From positions 77,691,060 to 77,755,059 of the forward strand of contig OU744721.1 of NCBI GenBank assembly GCA_916613615.1: a stretch of 64,000 nt of DNA, written 5' to 3'. Below, in pieces: positions 1 through 13,299 of this stretch; within the stretch, counting starts at the first letter, position 1; every line of letters begins with the position of its first letter. Made by a program: the position numbers and the translations under genes. This DNA is from Steromphala cineraria (Eukaryota > Mollusca > Gastropoda > Trochida > Trochidae). The notes beneath the pieces are model-generated. The model did not search any database, was not told where the DNA came from, and saw only the letters and a list, made by a program, of their open reading frames with translations.

Positions 1-3000
1 GGTATATGTTCATGTTTTAAATTAAATCAGATATGAACTTGATTTGTACGCCTTTTAAGCTATATCAAAATATAAAAAAAAATTTCTAAAACGTTCGAAC
101 TTCAAAGGAGATTTCAATTTTACAAAACTAGAAATAGAGATCCAAAGATATCTCTATTCCCTCCAAGTCTATTTTGCCTGATGCCACATTTTGCCTTAAT
201 TGTTGCCACCCACTGTGTCTGCAGTGCTTGTTGCCACCCACTGTGTCTGCAGTGCTTGTTGCCACCCACTGTGTCTGCAGTGCTTGTTGCCACCCACTGT
301 GTCTGCAGTGCTTGTTCCGGTCTAGGTTTCATCTTGAGTTGTTGGTCTTAAAGACATTACGGGGTGCCCAAGGGGATCTGTAGTAAATAAGTCTTGGAAA
401 GTAAGGATTCCATGACCTGATTATAGTTTATTGAATCTGTTATGCTAAAAGAATGATCAAGTTAAAGGATATGAGATGACATACTCTTCCCCTTACTAGA
501 TTAACTTATTGATTTTCCGTCACTCAGAAGGCTGCATTAGTATACTCTATTGTACATCGACATATCTGACCTTTAACCTTTGACGTGTCATTGCAACCTT
601 CAGTGATACCCTGTATTGTTATGTTTCATATTCTGTTCTATTGATTTTTTTTCAAGACCTTATGAAAACGTTTTTAAGACCTTTTATCGTGTTATCTTAT
701 GATATTTGTCAACATTAAACATATAAACTGAACGCCAAAAGAAATGTTACACCTCTTTGAATTTGAATATCATAAAAAGTTACGTGTTCAGAGGAATTTG
801 CTTTGTTGTGTTGTAACACTCTATCAGTTTAGTGTAGACCTGTAACTTTATGTAAACTGTCAGGAATTTTATGGATTTGGCTGTGAAATTTGAATAGTGC
901 CATTGATGTGGATTTTGTTGTGCCATGTGAAAATAAGAATGGCTTCTTTTTCTTTTTGTCCTGCAAACTAGCAAATGTAAGTACTATAGTGTTGGTAGAC
1001 ACCATGCAAGTTCTTATACATTAGACGAAGTTAACTAGGAACTGTAATAGCAAACAACACACCCTCTGGTTCTTCACAGAAAATGGTATTAAACACTGTT
1101 AAAGTGGATTGCATCTGTCACTTTGTAGGAACAACTTATCATAGGCGACTGGGATGTTTTGCACACTTATCTCTAAAGATATAAAACTTCTATGACGAAA
1201 ACAAAACGTTGCAGCAATGGAATATCTAAAACGTGTGAAGAAAACCAAACGATATTAAGGAGAAAATTTATAAATATTAGCTCAGAGGGGCGTTTATGCA
1301 AATTTAACAATCTATGAAATATTATTAGAGTAAGTCAGTTCCTAACTTGAAAGTTATTCAGTTTTCTTATTAAACAATGTTTCCAAGAAGGATTTATATT
1401 GAATATAAGATCCTATGTCTTAATGTTGCAAAAGGGTGCATACTGGAAAGTCACGAGCTTTCAATGACAAGCCTTAAAGCAATCCTCGGAATGATAATTT
1501 CCGAAATCCCCCATTGAAATATTTATCGTAACTGACTTTTTGACATAACACTGACAGTTTATGTATTGCTAACAATTGTAAACGACAAATATGCATGCAT
1601 TGGATGATTTTTTTTATTCAACCACAAAGAAGCTTTTTTATCATAAGTTTCGGATATAAAACATTTACACCTTGTCCTCCTTGACTGATTGCTTATTTGC
1701 TGTGCTGTAATATAGGTAACGACAACGACTGCTTTATTGCAGTTGTCACATCATGCCATTGTTCAATAACGCCATCTGACTAATCTAGAGAAGGTTAAAG
1801 CAGAGGTGTTAAAATCAATCTGAATAGTGACAATTTAAACGTGTTGCAGGCTGCTGAACGTAAGTAACTTGGACTCAAGTGGGTTCTCAATCAAAACAGT
1901 TGTCCGTTAACATATATGAGAAAGTATGCAACTTCAGAATGAAGAATGATCGAGTCCCTTCAACTGTTTGGGGAGTTGAGGTCTTATAGACGCAAAAAAG
2001 GAAAATGTTTTTAGTGAAGTGCACTAAAAATTAAATTTGTGTCTTTATAATGGGAAATGAATGAAGAAAAAGTCAAACGTGCATGATGTTAGAATATTGT
2101 AGATAAGTGAACCATATTTATCATTTTTATCAGACATTGTTTCTAATTACGTTCGGCTTAAGTATATATCATTTGATACAATTTCTAATGTTGGGTACAT
2201 GTTAAATATCAGAACATAGTGATAGAATCTAAAATGTATACTATTGTAGTATGGATATCGGTTTTACCCAGTAAAGACAAAGAATGAAGTAAGCTTTTTG
2301 TTTTTGTGGAACCAAGGTTTTCATTACTAGACGGGATATCAATGCTGCGTCTCGATACACATATATGTGGTCTTTTTATCTGTTGTAAGTATGTTTGCAA
2401 TTCAAATTGGAACACGATGCTTTCAAACATGATCAAACGATGTATCCAACACAAGTTTATTATCAAAAACTGAGACCTTGGACGCGTGTCATCTCATAGT
2501 TTGATGTCCATAGTCGCGGTTCAGAATCTAATATATAATATGTATTCAGTTTTATGCAGACAGAACGATATTGCTTTTCTTGATCCGTAAGCATCGTATT
2601 TACAATATGCCATGTAGAAGGCACTACTTGGATAAGGAACGCACATGGTTTTATCAATATGATTATTAATATAAAAAAAGTTTTATATGCATCCCTTAAA
2701 TATGTTTCGACATTGTACCAATAATGAAGCCTATGATACAGTTCATGTTTTAATTGTTTAATTAACTGTGAACTTGATCTGTACTCCTTTTAGGTAAATG
2801 ATAAAAAGTTTCTAAAACGTTAGACCTGAAACTGACATTTAAGTTTCACAAAACTAAATAAATTGAGACCTCAGAAATATCGCTATTCTCCCTAACTATG
2901 TTGTGACTGACACGTTTTGTCTACGTACATTGTCAAGTGCTGTGTCAGCAGTGTGTGTTCCGAGCTAGGTTTCATCTTGGGTTGTTTGTCTCATCGGTCT

Positions 3001-6000
3001 TATTGTGACCCTCGGGGTTTAAGTAGTACATGTATATAACTTTTGTGAAGTACTACTTCCAAGACATGGTATATTGAATCTGTTACACTATAAGAATAAA
3101 TCTAGCTGTACCATGTGAGTTGACATACACTTCCCCTTACTAGATAAACTGATTGAGTACATGTATCAGTCACTTTAATATGTTCTAATTACAATGAAAC
3201 ATCTGATCTTTAACCTTCAGTAATGCCCCTATATAAATGTAAATCGTTATTTTATTTTTTCTATACATGATATTCTGTTCCGTTAAGTTTTATCAAGACT
3301 TTATCAAGACTGTTTGTCATGTTATTTAATGTTATTTGTAAACAATGAAGACGGGATTATGTCGGATATGACTGTGAAATGTGCTTTATTCTATTAAATT
3401 TGATTTCTGTGTGCCATGTTAATTTTAAGAATGGATTTGTAAATGTCTGGCAAACAAGCCTTTCAAGTACTGGACTGTTGGTAGATTACAAGCGACATTA
3501 GACGAAGAAAACGAGGAACTGTGAAGTAAACTAAACACCCGTTGATTTCACAGTAGCCAACTAGAACCTGGTAGTTCACACGAACACGAAAACAATCGCT
3601 GTAACCTGTCTGAAATCTTTCTGAAGAAAACCAAACGATCATTGTGAGCCGTTTTCTCTCATCTGATTTAATCCTCACTTATTTTTAAAATGTCGTGCAT
3701 GGAAAAGTTTAGTTTTAGTTGAAAAGTAAACAGTATTATCTCAGAAGGTCATTTAAAGCAAATATAATGATCTGTAATACTTGTAAGAATGCGTCAGTAC
3801 CTAATTTGAGTTATTCAGTTTTCTTATGAAACAGTTTTCCAAAACATAACTTCTTTGAATAAAAGACTCATTGGTTAAATTTCAGTTACTTACGTCCACG
3901 CACAATTATTCCGAAGAAATAGCTGCTGTCATATGACCAAGGGTTTTCAGAATCCTAGGTGAACGTTTGACAATCAGCTCCTGTAGTTGGCATGAGGCAA
4001 GTAGGTCAATCTATATCAATTTGGTCAATTACCTCTTGCTGTCATTCTGGAGTGATACAGTGTATCCGGATATCTTCATTGGATCAGATGAAAAAGGTAT
4101 ACTGGAAGTTGATGAAAAGTAATACAGTAGAACACGGATATAGAGAACAATCAGATATAGTGAACAGATTTGTCAGTCTTTCTTTCTGTAAAATCAATCT
4201 GCATCCTGACGATTTAAGTGTTGTTGTTTGTTGCTGGATGTGGATGACCAACTGCAGAATATAGAACGGTCGAGTCAGTTTAGTGACAGCGAAAAGATTT
4301 ATCACCTTAAAACTTACAGATGAATCTAAATACTTTTAATGTATTTGATGTGAAGTGTATTTGAATAAATTTGTGTGTTTTTATGAACGAAGAACAAGTT
4401 TGAATTGCATGATGTGATTATTTTTATTGTTGTAGATATTTACAACCATTTCTATCAGTTTAATCAGGCATTATTTCTAATTACGTATGGCTTTAGTATA
4501 CATTAAGAGACAATTTCTAGTGTAGGGTATCATGTTAAATATCATGACTGGGTAATAGGACCGAGAACAAATAACTATATCAAAGCTGTTTTTTCCAAAG
4601 AGGATTTATAAAGGTGACTTATACAAAATACATTTTGCATGTATTACCCTCAGTGTCTGAAAATGGAAACATGTTGGTCGAGTCGAAAGTGAGAAACAAT
4701 AAAAAGAAAATATAATTTCATAAAATTTAGTAGGATTGTGAAGGATAAGCACTAATGTTGGCTCAAATTTACTCATTTTGTTTAATTAGGGTACTATTTT
4801 CTTTAACTTTACTAGAAATAAAATGGTCCAGTAACTTTGAAAGATTTGTTCTCAATTATACCGACACGTTCAGTGAAAATGCAATATTGAAATGATGGCA
4901 ATAGACCTGTTATATTGATCTAGTGCCTATTCAATATCGTTTTAAAATAAGATTACCCTTCATTGGCAGGTCAAGAATTTAAAGTTTATTATCCTGATTT
5001 CACAATAGCGCTAAATATCTAGATATTAACAATGTTTTTGACTTTCTCTCTTCATTATTTTAATTTCCTAAATATTGATCCAGGATGCACCATTTACGTC
5101 CATAGCGTAAAAATAATAAAATAAGAAGAGCTCGCAAGAAAAAAACCAATTGAGTCATCCATGTAAGCGATATGGTCATTTAAATTGTTTTAATGAAGTT
5201 ATTACTAAGGTTACATATATACACAGCTCTTAATAATTCTACGACCAGTTGCCGCCAGTTTGATATTGAGACAATATATTTCTTTTAAGATTGATAACTA
5301 ATTTGGTATTTCAGCGGTATTTTTGGGACGGCAAGGAACTATTTATTGACATTCAGTAATATGCAGACAGAACGATATTGCTTTTTACATCCGAAGGCGT
5401 CTTGTTTACAATATTGCTTTAGGGGACAGCTCTACCAATTTTATATGAAATGTTATATGAAAATAATAATTCGATTTTTTTAAATATGTCTGTAATACAA
5501 TATCTATCCAATTTTACCAATTTTATAATTATGAAAATAATAATTAGATTTTTAAAATATGTCTGTAATACAAGATCTTTCTCGTACAATAACGAAACTA
5601 AGGAATAAGGTATATTGTCATGTTTTCCTACTTTTTATCAATTGTCAACTTTATCAATCCTTTTGGGGATATTAAAATGAAAAACATTTCTACAGACAAT
5701 AGTCCTAAATGCGGATTTTAAAGATCTCAAAATTAGTATTGAAACTCAAAAATATTTCTATTCCCTCTACTTCTATTGTTAGTGATCCCTTTTATCTGCA
5801 ATGGTGTCATGCTCTGTGTCTTCAGGGACTCTAGATCTCCTGGGTTTCATGATGAGTTGTATGTCACTTAGCTATTATAGGGTCCCTGTAGTAAATACTC
5901 TGTGTAGTATGGGCCAAGCACTTGACAATGGTCTATTGAATCCGTTACTCTAAAAGAATTAATCTAGCTGTAACATACTCTTCTCTTACTTGATTAAATC

Positions 6001-9000
6001 ATTGATTTTAAGTCACTCAAAAGTACAGTGCATCGAACATCTGGCCTTGGACCGTCGGCCTTACATGTTTTTAAAAACAGAACGTTGATTAAACAACTGG
6101 CAACAAATGTTAATGTGACATTTTTACCGTTATCAAAGAAGAATTGCATTTCTATGTAGACATCAACACTGTACCAACAAATGAGAAACACTTAAACATA
6201 AAAATGATAACAAGATTCAGGGGTTTATATTCAGTCAATAAGGTCATCCAGAAAATCTACCGTCAGATCACCTTATAGTTTAAGCATACTAGGTCAGTGT
6301 TTGACCATCACTGAAGATTGACAACCAGTTCATGTAATGAACATGAGACAAGTAGGTCATTCAATATCTAATGGCCAATTAGGTTCTACTGTCATTCATG
6401 TGTGTTACAGTGTATCCTGATACCGTCATTGAATCGGATATTGGAGGGCTATTAAAAGCTGATTAAAATCGACATTACTAAATGTCAAAATAAATTGCTG
6501 AGTGGACAATTCTTCATAGATGTTGTACATAAAACCTAGGGTTTGTGTGTGGGTATCTTGGAAGTCATGTCAATACCATGTGTTTCCATAAAACACAATG
6601 TGGAAAGAGTATTATCTTAATAAGGGTACATCCAAATTGATAACAATAAAGGAAGATAAAAGAAAGAATATTGAACTTGGACATAGGATGATTACACATA
6701 TGCTCAGCTATAAAGCAGTGTTGTCGGTACATGGACTAGCTAATATCTGACAAGGGACGGGTCGATGTGAACACTTTCTGGGAAGTCATACGAAATGAAG
6801 AATCCGCTGTGCTGATTATATCTTCTTTCAGGCGATGTGTGCTTTATAAAGAAGCAGGATAAGTTTGCACATGTTGTAGCCAGTCCATATTCCTCAAAAA
6901 GCTTAAAGAGTCAATTTCAAAACATACAGATAAGCCAGGTCCGCGACTGGCGTTTTAATCTTTGCCTAGGAAGATGTAGACAGTCCAGCTGCTTCAAAGC
7001 TCTTTTCGTTGTATTATTGATGTCAATTTTCAAAATATTTTTTTTTATTTCAATCAGAATACTAGACATTTAATAATTGCCAGTCTATCCACGTGTAGAA
7101 ATTGTACGTGATAGCCTACTGAAGCGTTATCTTGCAACGCCATTCCATTGTTGTACTACGTAATTTAACAACGCCAACGACTTTTCACTTTGTGTAGTTA
7201 CTACCATACCATGTAAGGCAAGTCCACCCTGTAAGGTCGTTTAGGAGAAGCTGAACACATTTATCTGTACTGCTGAGTTAAACTTTCTGTGTCGTTGTTT
7301 TGGGTTTTTATTTGATAATTTGTCATCTTTGTCATTGTTTCATAACTCAGTGTTGGTAGTTAATGGACGAGCTAAACCGAGACTCAAGATTATATCATCT
7401 TGCTAGCAGTTGACAGTTTCCATTTCTCTCTGTCTCTCTGCTTGGTGTTTCTTCAGGAAGCAACTGAATAATTGAAATAGGAAAACAGATTAGCTATATC
7501 AAAAGGCATCGACAGGAAGCAGACAATTTATCATTCTCGATAATTCAACAGTAAACATTGCAAGGAGTTATATTGTGGTTAAATAAAGAAATAAACTCTG
7601 ATGTACGAAAAAATGACATTGACATGACATGGATTCACATTGAAAGTGTCGGGTATAATTAAGTAGTTCAGATAGTGATAAGATCGTGAAAAATTAATTC
7701 CACATGTATAGTTATATATTTTAGTAAAGCATGAAGAAAAAATGTCATCCAAGCGATATCAAATTGTCAAACAGATAATGTACTCATTCAATATAAAAAG
7801 GCTTACATTATTAAAATGAAGGTGTAACCAAGGTAATCAATCAATAGCTGGGCGACCAGAAGGCGCCTTTATGATATCGAGACAAAGGCTTTCTTTTGGG
7901 ATACAGATATGTGGAACTATTGTCGTGAAAACTGGGTTCTCGAAGAACAATTTACGAATTTTTTTAAAAATCATAGAAGATAACTTTATGTTATTGCTTG
8001 GTGTTATATTCGATTTAAGACAACTATATGGATTTGTGTTATCTGTTTTAAACCTAAATGGATACCCTTCTTGTTTTGATTTAATGCATGTCAATACGAG
8101 GCTAGTTTTATTTTTCACGGGTATTGAAATAACAAGGAAATCAATGAATTAACCATAAAACCATAAAACTCGCGCGGGTGTGACGTAATAAACAGACTAT
8201 ACAGAGTAACGCATCATTATTTCAACTGAAATACTGCCTAAATAATTGTTTAATTACCTTTCATGTGGATATCTTTTTTACACCAAATGCTTAGTAGTGT
8301 TACATCGTCAAATGACTTATCTAACTGAGTCGAAAACATTTTCTGAAAATCGTTAATTATTAGGTTTTTGTCCTTTGGTTATGTTACGATAGATGTATAG
8401 ATAACGAGGCTGATACTGTTTATTACGTCACAAAATGGGGGTGTAACCAGTCATGCATTCACTTGTTTGTTGTCAGATAGGTCTAAGCGGCAAAAACGGC
8501 TTTCATTACCAAACTAAACATATTTGAGTAGCGACCTTTAACGCACTATACAATATTGTAATCAGACTTTCTATATTCCAAAGTAAATATTGAAATATGT
8601 TTGTGGTTATGTGAACTTTAAATTGTGTACAACGTTTTTGGTAAAACATGGCAACGCTTTCAAGTAATAGTTGATTTTGAATGAGAAGATTGGATTGGAA
8701 AAGAAGGAACATCGATTTTATGGATTTAATCATTTAATGCATTTAGAATTTACTCGTTTATCAATGTGTCACATCAACTGTTAAAACAGTGACCTTTATA
8801 AGCTATCAATTTACACAGTCGTATAAATGATTGAAGTCAATCTTCATGATAGATTCGCTTTGAAGTTAATATATCAAGCATTCCTTTCTCAGGTTTCAAA
8901 GCAAAATGAAGATGTAAAATTTTGTCTGTCAATACGTATGTCAGAGTATCGTTTTTACCCTAATAGAGACGAAGATAAACAGTCAGTCTCTGTAGTGATG

Positions 9001-10320
9001 TTCGAAGAAATAGCTTAAGTGATTAATAAAAGTCAATTTGTAGGGCATATATTTACAGAAAAACTATTATAAAAAGACATACACATTTAGATGTGCATTA
9101 AAGAGATGTAACAATGAAATGCATAGTTTCTACAAAGTCAGTTTCGTCAATTAAGAGCCATTCTTTGTTTATTTACCGGAATGCAAATCATTCTTTTATA
9201 CCCAATCTAATCAAAATGAAATTTTACCTTCTGAAATCCACAATATGAAAGAGTGATTTTTTCTGTCCCATCAAAATTTATTGTAAAGTAATGTATAACA
9301 AAATTGACAAATACAGTTTTTGCTCTTTATCTTTCTGTCACAAACCACATACGTGAAATCAACACTGCATTTCAACATATGTGATTCGTCCCCCTTTTTT
9401 CAAAATGGCAAATTTGAAATTCAAATTGGAATACATTTTTAAAACGGGAAGAAATTAGAAGGCAGTGACCTACAAGAGATCATTATCAAAGACTTGAGTC
9501 CATATTTTGCTCTCCCCTGTTGCAATTTGGAATCTAATATTCACATTCGGTATTCATGCAGACAGACCAGTATTGCTGTTAACATCCTAAGGGGTCTAAT
9601 TTAGAACATGTCGCGAAGGGGAGACTTAGATAAGGAAGGAACCTTGTTTTATTATTGAACCTGAATTCATGTTAAATCTGAATGATAGGAAAATCAAACA
9701 TTTGTAAATGTAATTGTTATTTAGATTTCAAGGCCAATGATAAATGATTTTATCTTGATTAATCATTTCAATCATTTCTAAGCTTAACAACCATCTCTTT
9801 TAGAAAAAAAACCACAAAGAGTAATGATTTTGTTTTATGTGTATTTCGGAATGGTACTCAAATGCAATTTGAAATATAAGGGCTTAGTGAATTTTCAGTC
9901 TCAACTGACTAAGATAATCAAACCTTTTTGTGAATTATAACAACATAAAGTTTTTTTGCAATATATTTTTAAATAGTAAAAACTTCTAAATCGACACCTC
10001 AACTATATATATTTTCCTGGGTGTTCTATGATGATCGACGCATCTAGGCTACGTTGGTGTCACACAGTGTGTCTGCAGTGCTTGTTCTAGCCTTGGTTTC
10101 ATCTTGAGTTGTTTATCTCAGACAACACTGGGTCCCTGAGGGTATAAGTAGTAAATAACTCTTGCATAGCACGGATTTTAGACTTGACAGTGTTGTATTG
10201 AATCGGTTACACTATCAGAACGAGTCTAACTGTAACATACAAGGTGACATGTTCTAAATTAACTTATTGATTATCGGTCACTCAAAGAAGGAATAAAAAG
10301 TACATGTTAACTTCTGACAT
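1..10320 (+). repeat. Array of about four diverged direct repeat units
   Basis: Four copies of a related sequence lie in the same orientation, starting near 1, 2735, 5600 and 9670. The clearest anchor is a segment reading roughly TATTGAATCTGTTACACTA followed by a CTAGATTAACTTATTGATT-like stretch and GTCACTCA. It occurs at about 425-530, 3068-3175, 5930-6022 and 10191-10285. Other anchors are TTTCATCTTGAGTTGTTTGTC (about 330, 2970, 5850, 10097), ATGCAGACAGAACGATATTGC (about 2556, 5363, 9566) and a GACAAGTAGGTCA-type block (3992 and 6345). Copies differ by many substitutions and indels, so the duplication is old, and no reading frame is shared between them. The third unit is longer (about 4 kb), perhaps through insertions around 6600-8900. 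It may be a decayed mobile element or a local segmental duplication; I do not recognise the family. Confidence 0.75.
200..311. repeat. 28-bp minisatellite, four units
   Basis: Four head-to-tail copies of a 28-bp unit, beginning TTGTTGCCACCCACTGTG and ending TCTGCAGTGC, start at 200, 228, 256 and 284 and appear identical. The other units of the surrounding array carry only one related copy (for example at 10067-10090), so the expansion happened in this unit alone. Units are directly adjacent without spacers, so this is not a CRISPR array. Confidence 0.93.
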
Positions 10321-10488
10321 TAAAGCTGTCGACATGAGACCGCAACATCATATCCGAGTCGTTTTGAGAAGTACGAACTAATCAGGACCACTGGCTACCA
10401 TATTTTAATATACAATTTCACACAATAACGATCAAACATAATGTAATGCGAAAGCATTTACACTAATTGGACAGAATCTGCAAGGCTA

Positions 10489-10620
10489 AATGATATTAAT
10501 TAGAATGTAGTTGGATTCCAATGGAAAGACAATGTATTTAAACTAAATTAAGCAGTAATAATTCAAATATATAACATAAAGATTAGCCATGCGATTCCTT
10601 TTTCTAACACAAGAAAAATG
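10489..10620 (+). mobile_element. Fragment of a TTAA-flanked MITE family
   Basis: This stretch matches the internal part of the elements at 14806-15311 and 27468-27798: AAAGACAATGTATTTAAAC, the run GCAGTAATAATTCAAATATAT, and GCCATGCGATTCCTTTT in the same order. Both terminal inverted repeats are missing. The rest of 10330-10886 shows nothing I can identify. Confidence 0.7.
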
Positions 10621-10886
10621 ACGCTACGCTACGCCTCGGAGACCCATGATTCAAACAGGAGGTTATTGAGCGATACACCTCTATAACTTATACTCCTATA
10701 TATAATAGGTAAATCTCTGATCTCTGTTTAAGGGTTTCAGAAGCATGGTGTTTCAATACAAATTCTCAAAATCTTATTTCATGTACAACAAACCTAGAGA
10801 TCCAAAAGATGAATCAACTCATAAAAACAAAATAATAATGAAATAAAATTCCGTCACAGTTAACAGTAAAGTCCCTCCTATTTCAG

Positions 10887-11027
10887 GTAGCCTGCTGTGC
10901 TCGGTGTGTTCGAGCCTGACGAAGCCTGACTGCGAGACGAAACCACCCCCCGGGGAGCTGTGCTGGCAGTCGGGCCAGGGGGTGGACCAGAGCTGTACCG
11001 TCATCAGGGAGTACAAGATAAATACAA
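10887..11027 (+). CDS. Ly6-like gene, first visible exon
   Basis: The acceptor is a pyrimidine-rich tract ending TTTCAG (to 10886) and the donor is GTAAGC at 11028. The exon is 141 nt, entering in phase 1 and leaving in phase 1, and codes for 46 whole residues with five cysteines (pattern C-x2-C-x7-C-x9-C-x10-C). It is far richer in GC than the surrounding DNA, as expected of a real exon. Confidence 0.85.
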
Positions 11028-13299
11028 GTAAGCAACTGGGAATTTAAACATTCAGTGTTCATTAAGCGAATACGTTTATAAAGCCTTGATATTAAGAAAC
11101 GACAGTGAATTACCTGCGCTGGTCTGTAACCCACTACCTAAATATGACTGTAAAATGCTGAACTCCCAGAGGTCGATTTAGCTTGCTCAATACCATCACT
11201 ATATCTTCACCATGGATTGTCTGCAGTTTAACGTAAGTTTAAATAAAACATTGACGGGCAATGTCAGTTTTATCTAAAACATTTGAACATGGTCATAACC
11301 ATATCTCAGAATGATTTGTTTAAAAAATTAGTGAAACTGTATGGCAAATTATGGAAATTATATATGCCATTATGACATGCAAATACATTTGTATTTGACA
11401 TGACAATAGTCCTCAGATCAACAGCCTCCCTTTGCTAGGGGCAAACAGTAATGATAGGTATCCCTATTCAATCTCTTCGGGTACCTTAGTGGGCAGAAGT
11501 TAGGACCTTGAAATTCGGGGCTAGAGCATCATTCAACCTCCAATTAACCGAATAACGGTCAATCGTAATCATTAGGTCTTCGTACAATAAATGATTGCGG
11601 TTACAGTTTGAATTGTGCCTTATATTCACCATAATACTAACTACGGCTACAAAAAGTAATATTTTTAACGCAAATGTAATCTGGTGAAGTCTGAAAAAAC
11701 GGTTAAGATTTCGTAACCAGCGGATCATTAGAACTTTATTTATAAAACCTTATAAAACCACATCAAATTCGCTTTGATCTTTTAATCAAATAACATGTTT
11801 CTCAAAGAAAATCGTTTAGATTAAGTTTGGAACATCGATCGCCTAAAATTTACTTTCATTGCAAAATCTCATGGTATACACAATTTTTTTCTAGTTTGTA
11901 TCTGAGTTAAAATCATATTTGGTTTCGATCTTAAGAATAAAAAACCAATAGGAGAAATCACGCAGAGCTGTTTGATTGAATAACTGAAATCAATGAATAT
12001 CAGTAAGGGATTGCATGAAGAGAAGAATATAAATAGGTTACTATGCCGGAATATGTTTTTCTGGTATGATGTGAATGCACTAAATGAACATTGACGGGAA
12101 ATTGAATTACTCATTTCAAATATTTCATTTCTTGAAAAAAATTATAAAATAAACATTTCCGATAGTTTTTTTCTTTACGTGATTATATCAGCTTTAAATG
12201 TTCCGAATGAAATTATCAACCTAGTTCCTTTTTTAACGGAAAAAGCTTCGTACATGCCACAGGTAATTAATCAAAACAAGGTTGATAGAAACTTAGATAA
12301 TTTGTACACAATCCTCATTCAAATGAGGTTTGCCGATCAATATCTAAATTTTTAGGACGTATTTTAAAATATATGTATTTGATGGTGTAAGCCAAATTAT
12401 AAAAACCGGTATCAAATTAAGGATTGGAGTCCTCACGAATAAGGCGAATCAGGTGCATATGATATTATCTGTTGATTATCACTATCACTTTTTGAGAGTT
12501 GCCTATAATTCGTCACATATGGAGAGAGATGTGTTATTTCAAACGCTGCAACCCGGATCCGTGTCTAAACTACAAACAACATTCTGTCACTGGTCTCGTA
12601 CTGTCTCTCTGAAATAAAGAGTTCATCATTTCTCAGGAAAATGGTTTTAAAGCAGAGGTTTGAGATAATCTCACCAAAATGCTTGCCCTATTTAGACAGA
12701 GTCCTATCTTAATCTGATTGAATATGAAAACCATGGTCTATATTAATGTAAAGTTTTTTCAGAGATGAGGATATACCTCAGAGTTAATGTTTGAAACATT
12801 CACTATCAACATTTACTTTTGGTAATCTTATGTTTTGAACAAAAAAGATGTTTTTAGAAATGTATGCATTTCTTAAATCAAATTCTGAAAATAAAGAATT
12901 CTAATGTTTTCTTGTAAAGCCCATGTTATATCTGATTATGTACACATAGGTAAGTGCCCTTTTACCGAATAAAATGCCTGAAAATGATTTATTTAAACGA
13001 AATTTAGTTTAAAATTACAAAACAGCTATGGAAGCGCTCGTATAATCTCCGATATAATTGTGTCGGTTATCATATATATAATTACAGAGATCCAGCTGGT
13101 GTTGAGACGGGACTGCTCCACGATGCGGGAGGGCACCTGCTACGATCCTGAGGGTCAGAACAGGACAGTGTGTATCGACGTGTGCTTCTCCAACAACTGT
13201 AACTCCGCGCCCCTCCCGGTCCCGTCCAGCACGCTGCTCCTCCTCCTGTCAGTCCTGGGGACTCTGACCATCCTCTTGCCTTGCCTGTCTTGCTCATAG
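10887..13299 (+). CDS. Ly6/uPAR-domain GPI-anchored protein, 3' two exons (5' exon not found)
   Basis: Two coding exons, 10887-11027 and 13088-13299, join in frame (phase 1) to give the last 116 residues of a secreted protein. Seen: ten cysteines in an order fitting the ten-cysteine, five-disulfide three-finger fold, starting LLCSVC and ending VCFSNNCN, the CN ending typical of Ly6/uPAR domains; one N-glycosylation motif (NRT); then a short PLPVP linker and a hydrophobic C-terminal tail (STLLLLLSVLGTLTILL). Known: such tails are replaced by a GPI anchor, leaving the domain on the outer face of the plasma membrane, where Ly6 proteins modulate receptors or channels or act in adhesion. The partner cannot be read from sequence. 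The first visible exon starts in phase 1, so an upstream exon must supply the start codon and signal peptide; I could not find it, and it may lie in the repeat array or outside the window. Confidence 0.85.
11028..13087 (+). other. Intron of the Ly6-like gene
   Basis: The intron is 2060 nt, with GTAAGC donor and ATTACAG acceptor. It is AT-rich and I see no repeats or further exons in it. A minus-strand frame at 11486-11728 has no exon-like features. Confidence 0.8.
13088..13299 (+). CDS. Ly6-like gene, last coding exon
   Basis: The exon starts after TATATAATTACAG and runs to a TAG stop at 13297-13299. It supplies the second half of the three-finger domain (RRDC, GTC, TVC, DVC, NNCN) and the GPI-signal tail. 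The likely anchor attachment region is the small residues just after the CN pair (NSA). Two further cysteines sit inside the hydrophobic tail and would be removed with it. The 3' UTR probably runs on to 13.9 kb or beyond; ATTAAA near 13876 is only a weak polyadenylation candidate. Confidence 0.88.

Noticed and set aside
200..311. CRISPR-like direct repeats
   Set aside because: Units are adjacent without spacers, and the context is animal nuclear DNA; it is a minisatellite.
174..383. Cysteine- and histidine-rich frames over the minisatellite
   Set aside because: The repeating peptide is a direct translation of the 28-bp repeat, whose length is not a multiple of three, and both strands are open; not a gene.
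7837..8152. Overlapping 93-codon frames on opposite strands
   Set aside because: Mirror frames in AT-rich DNA with no domain, splice sites or composition change; typical of chance.
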